Shown: in pieces, positions 43,529 through 51,173 of the stretch
Numbering within the stretch: position 1 is the first letter of the stretch
Layout: each line of letters starts with the position of its first letter
NCBI RefSeq assembly: GCF_037204085.1
Contig: NZ_JBBCBW010000003.1
Span: 124,001-188,000 of the forward strand
Source: Variovorax sp037204085
GTDB lineage: Bacteria; Pseudomonadota; Gammaproteobacteria; Burkholderiales; Burkholderiaceae_C
Length of the DNA stretch: 64,000 bases
Direction of reading: 5' to 3'
Notes under the pieces: generated by a model
Told to the model about the DNA's origin: nothing
What the model saw: the letters and a program-made list of their open reading frames with translations, nothing else
Databases searched by the model: none
Made by a program: the position numbers and the translations under genes

Positions 43529-43593
43529 CGCTGTTGCCATGGGTATGCCCAAGCCGGTAGCTAATTCTTGCCGTTGCGGCCTAAAGTGCCGGC

Positions 43594-46257
43594 ATGAACG
43601 CCCCGATTTCAAACGACCAGATGCACGCGCTGCTGCTCGACGCGCCGCTCTCGCACGACCCCGACCCTGCCGAGACCGCCGAATGGCGCGATGCCTTCCT
43701 GGCGCTGGCGCAAACGCACGGCCCCCAGCGCGCGCGGCAGATGCTGGTGGAGCTCGCCCGCCTTGCGCGGCAGCAACGCATCGGTTGGCAGCCCGAACTC
43801 GCGACGCCTTACGTCAACACCATTGCGGTGGAAGACCAGCCGCCGTTTCCGGGCGACCTGGCCGTCGAAGAGCGCCTGGCGTCGCTCATGCGCTGGAACG
43901 CGCTTGCGATGGTGGCGAAGGCCAACCAGGCGTACGGCGAACTGGGCGGCCACATTGCAAGCTATGCCAGTGCGGCCGATTTGTTCGAGACCGGCTTCAA
44001 TCACTTCTTTCATGCGCGCGATGAAAATCATCGAGGCGACTTGGTGTTCTTTCAGCCGCACAGCGCACCCGGCGTTTACGCACGCGCTTACCTCGAAGGC
44101 CGCCTCAGCGAAGACGACCTGAAGCACTATCGCCAGGAACTGACCGCGCCCGCCTTCACCCAGGGCAGCGGCGCACGCGGCTTGAGCAGCTATCCGCATC
44201 CCTACCTGATGCCGGACTTCTGGCAGTTCCCCACCGGCTCGATGGGCATCGGCCCGATCAGCTCGATTTACCACGCGCGCTTCATGCGCTACCTCACGCA
44301 CCGCAACCTGCTCGACTGCGAGGGCCGCAAAGTGTGGGGCGTGTTCGGCGACGGCGAAATGGACGAGCCCGAATCGATGAGCGCATTGACGCTTGCCGCG
44401 CGAGAGAAGCTCGACAACCTCGTGTGGGTGGTCAATTGCAATCTGCAGCGCCTCGACGGCCCGGTGCGCGGCAACGGCCGCATCATCGACGAGCTTGAAA
44501 AGCTGTTTGCCGGCGCGGGCTGGAACGTCATCAAGCTCGTGTGGGGCAGCGACTGGGACGGCCTCTTCGCGCAGGACGTGAGCGGCGCGCTGGCGCGCGT
44601 GTTCGCCAACACCGTCGATGGCCAGATGCAGACCTTTGCGGCCAAGGACGGCCGCTTCAACCGCGACAACTTCTTCGGCCAGAACCCCGAGCTTGCTCGA
44701 CTTGCAGAAGGCATGACCGATGAGCAGATCGACCGCTTGAAGCGCGGCGGCCATGACCTCGTAAAGATATACGCCGCCTATGCCGCCGCGGCCGCACACA
44801 AGGGTCAACCGACCGTGATCCTCGCCCACACCAAGAAGGGCTATGGCATGGGCAGCGCCGCGCAGGGCAAGATGACCACGCACTCGCACAAGAAGATGGG
44901 CGACGTCGATCTCATCGAGTTTCGCGACCGCTTCAACCTGCCGCTGACCGATGCGCAGGCCATTGCGATGGACTTCTACCGCCCGCCCGAAGACAGCGCA
45001 GAGATGCAGTACCTGCGCAGCCACCGCGCTGCGCTCGGCGGCGCCATGCCCCGCCGCGAGACCGCGTGCGACGTCGTGCCCAAGCCCGACATCGCAAGCT
45101 ACGCGCAATTCGCGACAGCGGCGGCCGGCAAGGAAATGAGCACCACCATGGCCTTCGTGCGCATGCTGGGCAACCTCATGAAGGACAAGGCCTTGGGCCC
45201 GCGCATCGTGCCCATCGTGGCCGACGAGGCGCGCACCTTCGGCATGGCCAACCTGTTCAAGCAGGTCGGCATCTATTCGAGCGTGGGCCAGCGCTATGCG
45301 CCCGAAGACATCGGCTCGGTGCTGAGCTACCGCGAAGCCACCGACGGACAGATTCTGGAAGAAGGCATCAGCGAAGCCGGCGCCATTGCCAGCTGGACGG
45401 CAGCCGCCACCAGCTACAGCGTGCACGGCCTGGCCATGCTGCCGTTCTACATCTACTACTCGATGTTCGGCTTTCAGCGCGTGGGCGACGCCATCTGGGC
45501 CGCGGCCGACCAACGTGCGCGCGGCTTCTTGCTGGGCGCCACCTCGGGCCGCACCACCTTGGGCGGCGAGGGCCTGCAGCACCAGGACGGCAGCAGCCAC
45601 CTGGTGGCCGCGACCATTCCGAACTGCAAGGCCTATGACCCCGCATTTGCGGGCGAGATGGCGGTCATCGTCGATGCGGGCATCCGCGAAATGATGGTCG
45701 AGCAGAAGGACGTGTTCTATTACGTCACGCTCATGAACGAGAACTACGCGCAGCCCGATGTGCCCGAGGGTGCAGAGGCGGACATTCTGCGCGGCTGCTA
45801 TCGCTTCGGCGTGTATGCGCCGGCTGCTTCAGGCAAGGCGAAAACGAAGAAGGTCGTCACGCTCATGGGCTCGGGCGCCATCCTCACCGAAGTTGTCAAG
45901 GCAGCACAGCTGCTGGCCGACGAAGGCATCGAGGCCGAGGTGTTCAGCGTGACGAGCTGGAGCGAACTTGCGCGTGACGGGCTGGCTTGCGAGCAGCGCG
46001 CGATCGCGGGCGAGAAAGAGGCCGGTGCGCCGTTCATCACGCAGCAGCTTGGCGCCGGAAAGGGCCCGATCATCGCCGCCACCGACTACGTGCGCGCCGT
46101 GCCCGAGAGCGTGCGCGCCTTTTTGCCCGAAGGCCGCCGCTATCTCACGTTGGGAACGGATGGGTTCGGCCGCAGCGATACGCGCGCGGCGCTGCGGGAG
46201 TTCTTTGGGGTGGATGCGGGGAGCATTGCGCGGGCGGCGCGTTATGCGTTAGGGTGA
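43594..46257 (+). CDS. Homodimeric pyruvate dehydrogenase-type E1 (AceE/MdeB-like)
   Basis: 887 residues, the same length as E. coli AceE. The thiamine diphosphate motif is GDGEMDEPES (from about residue 252) through the NCN at the end of the NLVWVVNCNLQRLDG block. The transketolase-like second half has TSGRTTLGGEGLQHQDG, diagnostic of AceE. It decarboxylates a 2-oxoacid and acylates the E2 lipoyl domain. No E2 or E3 gene is adjacent, and the neighbour is a divergent Lrp regulator, the arrangement of MdeB in P. putida, which acts on 2-oxobutyrate. So it may be a dedicated 2-oxoacid dehydrogenase E1, not the main PDH. Confidence 0.9.
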   Translation: MNAPISNDQMHALLLDAPLSHDPDPAETAEWRDAFLALAQTHGPQRARQMLVELARLARQQRIGWQPELATPYVNTIAVEDQPPFPGDLAVEERLASLMRWNALAMVAKANQAYGELGGHIASYASAADLFETGFNHFFHARDENHRGDLVFFQPHSAPGVYARAYLEGRLSEDDLKHYRQELTAPAFTQGSGARGLSSYPHPYLMPDFWQFPTGSMGIGPISSIYHARFMRYLTHRNLLDCEGRKVWGVFGDGEMDEPESMSALTLAAREKLDNLVWVVNCNLQRLDGPVRGNGRIIDELEKLFAGAGWNVIKLVWGSDWDGLFAQDVSGALARVFANTVDGQMQTFAAKDGRFNRDNFFGQNPELARLAEGMTDEQIDRLKRGGHDLVKIYAAYAAAAAHKGQPTVILAHTKKGYGMGSAAQGKMTTHSHKKMGDVDLIEFRDRFNLPLTDAQAIAMDFYRPPEDSAEMQYLRSHRAALGGAMPRRETACDVVPKPDIASYAQFATAAAGKEMSTTMAFVRMLGNLMKDKALGPRIVPIVADEARTFGMANLFKQVGIYSSVGQRYAPEDIGSVLSYREATDGQILEEGISEAGAIASWTAAATSYSVHGLAMLPFYIYYSMFGFQRVGDAIWAAADQRARGFLLGATSGRTTLGGEGLQHQDGSSHLVAATIPNCKAYDPAFAGEMAVIVDAGIREMMVEQKDVFYYVTLMNENYAQPDVPEGAEADILRGCYRFGVYAPAASGKAKTKKVVTLMGSGAILTEVVKAAQLLADEGIEAEVFSVTSWSELARDGLACEQRAIAGEKEAGAPFITQQLGAGKGPIIAATDYVRAVPESVRAFLPEGRRYLTLGTDGFGRSDTRAALREFFGVDAGSIARAARYALG

Positions 46258-46283
46258 GCTAGGCGCTTGCGAAGAAACATCCT

Positions 46284-47120
46284 TCACCACAGGCGCCCTT
46301 TGGTCTGACCCAGTGTCTCGATGCACTGTCCCAAGGCCTTGGCGCGTTCCTCGCGCAGGCGCTGCCAGCTGTCGGCTTGCCATGCAGTCCAGGCGGCAGG
46401 CTCGGACTGGTAGAAACAGTTGGCCGGCATGGGGGGCAAGCCAAAACGCAGGCTTGCCAAGCCTAGTCCCGCGCTGAACTGCAGGCGGTAAAGCTCGTCT
46501 TGCCCCGACAGGTTTTCGTAGACCAATCTCCACACGCCCGGGTTGACCGGCGCGTCGGCCTCAGCCGGCAGCTGTGCGGCAGCATGCATGTCTTCGCGCG
46601 TCCATCCGCCCTCGCTGCGGCCTCGCTCCAGTTCCGTCCACGCCCGGGCTGCATAAACGCGGGTAGCGATCTCGCCGAGCGCTTGCGGCAGTTCTTTCAG
46701 ACCGGGATTGCTGGCCCATGACTGCCCCGCCAGTTCTGGGACGGCGTCGCCGATCAGTTCATTCTTGGAGAAGCCTTGCACGAACCCTCCTCTCCCCCCT
46801 GTTACCACTGCAAGGCCCACGTTGAGCGCCACCTGCATCGCCACGGCCTGGCCTGTGTGATCACGACGCACGATGCGCAGCTGCTCGAAGCCGCTTGGAT
46901 ACTGTTTGCCGTTCAGACGCATCTTCGTCGTGCCCACGGGCACGAGCCCATCCGTCGCCGCGTAGCTGCTCAGCGGGGGCGCCGAGACTGCGGCTTCCTC
47001 CGGCTGCGTTGCGGCCAATGGTGGATGCGTGACGCATGCCGAGAGGAGAAGCGCGATGCCGAGTGCGCCACATCGCAGAGCAGCCGCACTTGCGGAGATT
47101 TTTTCTTTCGTTGCTTTCAT
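46284..47120 (-). CDS. Lipoprotein of unknown function (CDI cluster, distal)
   Basis: 278 residues. Lipobox LLSAC (Cys29). The middle has a hydrophobic, glycine-rich stretch (LNVGLAVVTGGRGGFVQG). The C-terminal third contains NCFYQSEPAAWTAWQADSWQ with a Cys that may pair with a later one (LGQCIETL). No family recognised. AAGGGAGG precedes the ATG at 47120. It is the last gene of a minus-strand series with cdiA-cdiI-cdiB, and directly follows a relic of a TpsB C-terminus, so I take it as a CDI-associated lipoprotein (a BcpO-like role is conjecture). Confidence 0.75.
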   Translation of the reverse strand: MKATKEKISASAAALRCGALGIALLLSACVTHPPLAATQPEEAAVSAPPLSSYAATDGLVPVGTTKMRLNGKQYPSGFEQLRIVRRDHTGQAVAMQVALNVGLAVVTGGRGGFVQGFSKNELIGDAVPELAGQSWASNPGLKELPQALGEIATRVYAARAWTELERGRSEGGWTREDMHAAAQLPAEADAPVNPGVWRLVYENLSGQDELYRLQFSAGLGLASLRFGLPPMPANCFYQSEPAAWTAWQADSWQRLREERAKALGQCIETLGQTKGRLW

Positions 47121-47136
47121 TGGAATCCTCCCTTGA

Positions 47137-47178
47137 TCAAAAACTCGCATTCAAGTTGAACCCGGTGCGGCTCGGGCC
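47137..47178 (-). pseudogene. Relic of a second TpsB (ShlB/CdiB) C-terminus
   Basis: On the minus strand the bases encode RTGFNLNASF and a TGA stop at 47137-47139. The cdiB gene at 48207 ends GFNLNASF and stop. Over the last 27 bases the two differ at six positions, all silent or in the stop codon. A GGCCGTGC block further upstream also matches, displaced by one base. The relic is followed 16 bases later by a lipoprotein start, as cdiB is followed 23 bases later by one. It is in frame with the stop of the gene at 47206, so stop read-through would append it. Probably the remains of a lost transporter gene. Confidence 0.6.
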
Positions 47179-47205
47179 GTGCCGTTGCGATTTGTTTGCG
47201 GCGCG

Positions 47206-48183
47206 CTACTTCGGAAACGACAAGCTCGCTAGCTGGTTCCCGGTCGCGTCCTTGAAAAACATATACAGGCTCATCGACCGTTTGCACACGCCATCGGTCG
47301 TGCTCTGGTTCACGTCGACAAAGGCCGTACCGTCCTGAAGCGCGACCATTGCACAGCTTTTCTGGCCTGCTTGAGCTGCGTCGGTCGAATTGAGCGTCAC
47401 GCGCAAATTGTTCTTGAGTGTTCCTGCATCTCTTGGCAAAACACTGCCAGTCAGGGCACATGCACCCATGGGGCTGGAAGTCGCAGTCGAACCGGTGAAA
47501 CTGCCATCTGACGCAATATTGATCGAGCCCAAGATTTGGGTCATGAAGCCGCCCCAAGCACCAGTGAGTAGCGCCGAATCGACAGCCAACGAGTTTTCGA
47601 TTTCGTATTTCCACGGCCCGAAGGGCTTGGGCGCGCCAGCCGCTTCGGCATAGGAGCCGTCCAGAGTCGTCTTCGGCACGAAGGTGCCGCTACCGGAAAG
47701 CGCGCCCCAGGTTGCCAGCGGATATTCGTTGACCTTGCCGCTCGCGATCTGCCAAGCCAAGTTGGCAGTGTCGAAATTGAACGAACCATGGAACAGGCTC
47801 TCGATCGGATACGTGCCAGCAGACGCTGGCACGGTGAAGCCGACTGCATCGCCAGTTGCACCCAGAAGCATCAGTCCGTTGCTTCCGTTTGTAGCCGGCT
47901 GATGCCAGACGCCCTCGTACCCGTTGCCTACGGCCGCCGTCGAGCCAGGCTGCGGGGCTGTGATGCATGCAGTCGGATCGGTCGAAGAAGCGGCTTCTGG
48001 CGGTATGACCGCGGGAGGTTGTGGTTCGGGTGCGGGCGCAGGCGGTGCGGGCGGTGCTGCTGCAGGAGCGGCGGCGATAGGCAGAAAGGCACCACCGCCT
48101 CCGCCACCACCTCCTCCGCCGCAGCCATGCAGCACGCCGATTGCGAGCAAGGCAACTGCCTTCGCGATCACTTGTTTTTTCAT
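47206..48183 (-). CDS. Poly-glycine lipoprotein of unknown function (CDI cluster)
   Basis: 325 residues. Signal peptide with lipobox VLHGC (Cys21), then ten consecutive glycines (GGT/GGA/GGC codons) and a Pro/Ala-rich linker to about residue 65. The C-terminal region is Ser/Thr/Gly-rich beta-sheet-like with possible disulfide Cys pairs (CAL, CAMV, DGVCKRS). No family is recognised. It begins 23 bases after cdiB and is likely co-transcribed. The glycine run is a triplet-repeat tract that could change length without shifting the frame. Confidence 0.75.
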   Translation of the reverse strand: MKKQVIAKAVALLAIGVLHGCGGGGGGGGGGAFLPIAAAPAAAPPAPPAPAPEPQPPAVIPPEAASSTDPTACITAPQPGSTAAVGNGYEGVWHQPATNGSNGLMLLGATGDAVGFTVPASAGTYPIESLFHGSFNFDTANLAWQIASGKVNEYPLATWGALSGSGTFVPKTTLDGSYAEAAGAPKPFGPWKYEIENSLAVDSALLTGAWGGFMTQILGSINIASDGSFTGSTATSSPMGACALTGSVLPRDAGTLKNNLRVTLNSTDAAQAGQKSCAMVALQDGTAFVDVNQSTTDGVCKRSMSLYMFFKDATGNQLASLSFPK

Positions 48184-48206
48184 TTTCTTGATACTCCCTT
48201 TTTTGT

Positions 48207-49952
48207 TTAGAAACTTGCGTTCAGGTTGAATCCAAAAGTGGTTTTGGCCGTGCGATACCCCTCGGGCTTGCGGATCGGCGCCCCCATGAAGAAGTCATAG
48301 CTCAACTTGCTCCACTGCCCCCGCACCCCGACCACCGCACCCGCCAGGCTGCGACCCAGCAAGTCCACCGTCGAGCGCCCGCCCACATGCCCGTAGTCGG
48401 CGCCGACATACAGCTCCGCCCCGCTCTGGTCCATGGCCCATCCGATGTCATTGCGAATCAGCCAGCCCCGCTCCCCCATCAGGCTCGTCTCGCCGTCGAA
48501 GCCGCGCACCGTGTAGCGCCCGCCAATCGAAAACCGGTCCTGCGGCGTCAGCGGCGTGCGGTTCCACTGCGCGCGGATCAAGCCCGAATAGCGCAGCTTC
48601 TGCTCGCCCAGCTTGAACGGCGCATTCAGGCTCACCTCGGCCGTGTACAGCTTCATGCGCGAGGTGCCTTCGCCAAACTCTTCTTCCGGCGCCGCAATGG
48701 ACCCGAAGCCACCCGTCCCGTGCTTCAAAGCCAGCGTGCCTTCCAGCGTGGCCTCGCCGATGAACTCCTTGTGATTGAGGCCGAGCTCCCAGCCGCCCAC
48801 CACGCGGTGCTGCACGTCGACCTCGGTGTCGTCCACAAAGTTGCGCGACTCGCGCCGGAAGCCCTTGAGCGCCAGCGTCGTCTTGCGGCTCTGGTCGCGA
48901 TACAGCAGGCGCGAGAGCTTGACCTCGGCGTTGTTGGTCTTGCCCGCATACACATAGTTCTGGTTCAGCCCCGCCACGCTCTGGTGGTATTGGCTGTTTG
49001 AGGCCGTGAACCCCAGCATCCAATAGCCATACGGCAGCGAGTAATGCACCGTCTGGCCCTCGGTGCCGTAGCTCGGCTCCGAGAGAAAGTGGCTGTTGAT
49101 GCTGTGGTTGGCGCTCAGGTAGAACAGGTCGTTCAGCCCGAAGGGGTTGTCCACCGACACCGTGGCTCCGGCCTGGTTGCGGCCTGTGGCCTTGGTGCCG
49201 CTGTCGTCCAGGCTCAGCGTGAGCCGCACCTTGCGCGCCTGCACGTACTTGACCACCAGGTCGCTGTCGCCCGGCTTGGCATCGGGCGCGGTCGAGGGCT
49301 CGATCTGGATGTCGGCCTCGGCCGTGGGGGCGCGCTTGAGGTTCTCCAGGCCTTGCTCGATGTCGCGCAGGTTCAGCAGGTCGCCCGGCCGGGCCGGAAT
49401 GGCGGAGCCCAGCAAGGCGCCGCTTCCCAGCAGCGCCGCGGAAGAATCCGGCGTCAGGCCGATGGTCGCGATGCGTCCGGGCACCAGCGACAGGGTCAGG
49501 GTGCCGGTCGAAAGATCCTGCGGCGCGGCCAGCACGCGGGTGGTGACAAAGCCGCGCGCGATGGCCGCCTGCTGGGCGCGGGCGAGCACCACGTTCACGC
49601 CTGCCGTGCCCAGGCAGCGGCCAACAGGCGAATCGTTGCCCTCGGGGCCCGACAGATCGGAAACCGCCCATTGGAACAATTCGGCCTGCTCGCCGACCAG
49701 CAGCACGCGGTCGATCCGAAAGCACGGGGCTTCGGTTTCGGGAATGCGCGCCACCGGTGCAGGCGGGGCCGCCTGCGGGCGTTGATCGACGGTGCGCTCG
49801 TTCTGCTCGCGCAGGGCGCGTTCGCGTTCCTGCTGGCGTTGCTGTTCAACGAAGGGCTGGGGAGCACTCGCCAGTTGCGCTGATGCGAGCGGCGGCATGC
49901 CGAGGATGGCCGTCGTCAACAGACGCGTAAGCGGTCGATTTTTTGGGTTCAT
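48207..49952 (-). CDS. cdiB: TpsB outer-membrane transporter for CdiA (CdiB/BcpB, ShlB/FhaC family)
   Basis: 581 residues. Signal peptide (ending ASAQ, about residue 26), an N-terminal helix rich in Gln/Arg/Glu (VEQQRQQERERALREQNE, which plugs the barrel), two POTRA domains at about 75-240 (FRIDRVLLVGEQ; LVPGRIATIGL), then a 16-strand barrel. The L6 loop motif is VRGFDGE (VRGY/F), the signature of the Omp85/TpsB superfamily. The terminal residue is Phe. It secretes the CdiA adhesin encoded upstream. In Burkholderia bcpAIOB systems it also follows the immunity gene. The start MNPKN gives a normal signal peptide. Confidence 0.93.
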   Translation of the reverse strand: MNPKNRPLTRLLTTAILGMPPLASAQLASAPQPFVEQQRQQERERALREQNERTVDQRPQAAPPAPVARIPETEAPCFRIDRVLLVGEQAELFQWAVSDLSGPEGNDSPVGRCLGTAGVNVVLARAQQAAIARGFVTTRVLAAPQDLSTGTLTLSLVPGRIATIGLTPDSSAALLGSGALLGSAIPARPGDLLNLRDIEQGLENLKRAPTAEADIQIEPSTAPDAKPGDSDLVVKYVQARKVRLTLSLDDSGTKATGRNQAGATVSVDNPFGLNDLFYLSANHSINSHFLSEPSYGTEGQTVHYSLPYGYWMLGFTASNSQYHQSVAGLNQNYVYAGKTNNAEVKLSRLLYRDQSRKTTLALKGFRRESRNFVDDTEVDVQHRVVGGWELGLNHKEFIGEATLEGTLALKHGTGGFGSIAAPEEEFGEGTSRMKLYTAEVSLNAPFKLGEQKLRYSGLIRAQWNRTPLTPQDRFSIGGRYTVRGFDGETSLMGERGWLIRNDIGWAMDQSGAELYVGADYGHVGGRSTVDLLGRSLAGAVVGVRGQWSKLSYDFFMGAPIRKPEGYRTAKTTFGFNLNASF

Positions 49953-50237
49953 TTTGAGATGTGCGGTACGCGACGCGCAAAGGGCGACTGCGCACGCAGT
50001 CACGCCGTCTGGTTGCTGGTGCGGGTTATCTGGGTGGACGCGCGCGTACGGCGCATCCTTTGTTTCGACCGGCGAGCTGCCCATCGAAGTAATCGAAAGC
50101 GAACACGTCAGCCCGGCCTTGAAAAAGGCGCGCCCGGTATTTCGCGCCAGGCTTAGGGGCCAGAATCTTGCCGCCCAGAGACAACTGGTCGCTGAAATGA
50201 CGAACGTTCGACCAAGCGGACATAGCTGTAGCTCAAG
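49953..50237. other. Gap between the immunity gene and cdiB
   Basis: 285 bases with no gene I can support. Minus-strand frames without stops exist (for example one ending in GGKILAPKPGAKYRARLF-type sequence) but have no start signal or family likeness. In Burkholderia this position often holds the small lipoprotein bcpO; no lipobox is present here. It may contain remnants of displaced immunity genes or a promoter for cdiB. Confidence 0.4.
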
Positions 50238-51173
50238 TCACTTTCCAAGCTTGTTCTTCATTAGTAACTTCAGCGCTTCCCAAGAACTTATCTGCCGAGC
50301 TTCGCCCGTGAATGGCGGCTCAGGCGGGACACCCACGGAGGCTGTCAATTCGGGCTCCAGCCGGGACATGTCCGGCGCAGTGTCAATGTCTGGACGAAGG
50401 AGATCCCCAGGGTAATGCGGATGACCAATGCATTGGCTGTCATCCAAACCAAAAACCTTTGCGGCAGCGACGGCTTCGAGACACCAGTACCCGAAATAAC
50501 CACCCTCCAACAGGTGATAGCGGTGCCAATAGGGCTCCTTGTGAGCAACGGCCTGCTTGTCACGCCCGAACTTGGTCGCGGCGCCAATGCTCCCATACCA
50601 GCCCTCGACAAACTTCGCAAGCAGGGATGCTTGCTGTGAACGTGGTGCATCGATGGCTTCGACGAGACGAGCGTAAGGCTTGGGATAGCACAGCGAAGCA
50701 CCAATACGCCGCTCGGTTGTTCGCGTGGCAATGATGCGATCTAGTAAAGCATCTTGGCCCTCATTCCCGACGAGTGCGACCAATCTGCACCACTGCGCAT
50801 CGGACACCTCGAGAGAAATTCCCAAACTAACCAGCCAGAAGCAATCGACGTAAAAATCCAAATTGATGGACCACGTATGGCGAACGCGTTGCTGCTCGGG
50901 CGTCCATACTTCTAGTCCTAGCTTCTCGGACTCCTCCCAGTAGTGAAGTAGTGGCTCGAAATATTGCGACAACTCGCTGATCGAGTCACCTCTTGAATAA
51001 CGGTGCAAAGCTAACCAGAGATAGGTCTTGGATAGCTCGTAGACGTACTGCGGTTTGTAATCCTCGCGCTCGAATGGAGCCTCAATACGCTTTTGGCGAT
51101 GGTCGACCTCATAAACGTAGTGGTCGATCCATCGATCCCAGAAGTCTTGTCCTTTGAGTGCATCACGAATCAC
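50238..51173 (-). CDS. cdiI: PoNi-like CDI immunity protein (DUF1910/DUF1911)
   Basis: 311 residues beginning at the GTG at 51171-51173, which overlaps the cdiA stop TGA by GTGA, with GGGGA upstream. The N-terminal half (IRDALKGQDFWDRWIDHYVY, about 1-75) matches DUF1910; the C-terminal half (VEGWYGSIGAATKFGR, then GGYFGYWCLEAVAAAKVFGL and DDSQ..HPHYPGDLLRP) matches DUF1911. Together these make the PoNi immunity family that neutralises PoNe DNases. It has low GC (29 of 60 bases GC at 51001-51060) against the flanking genes, a sign of module exchange. It protects the cell from its sister's CdiA tip. Confidence 0.85.
   Translation of the reverse strand: MIRDALKGQDFWDRWIDHYVYEVDHRQKRIEAPFEREDYKPQYVYELSKTYLWLALHRYSRGDSISELSQYFEPLLHYWEESEKLGLEVWTPEQQRVRHTWSINLDFYVDCFWLVSLGISLEVSDAQWCRLVALVGNEGQDALLDRIIATRTTERRIGASLCYPKPYARLVEAIDAPRSQQASLLAKFVEGWYGSIGAATKFGRDKQAVAHKEPYWHRYHLLEGGYFGYWCLEAVAAAKVFGLDDSQCIGHPHYPGDLLRPDIDTAPDMSRLEPELTASVGVPPEPPFTGEARQISSWEALKLLMKNKLGK

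Noticed and set aside
43609..45600. 663-codon minus-strand frame opposite the AceE-type gene
   Set aside because: Shadow of a recognised enzyme; no signal peptide, motif or ribosome site of its own.
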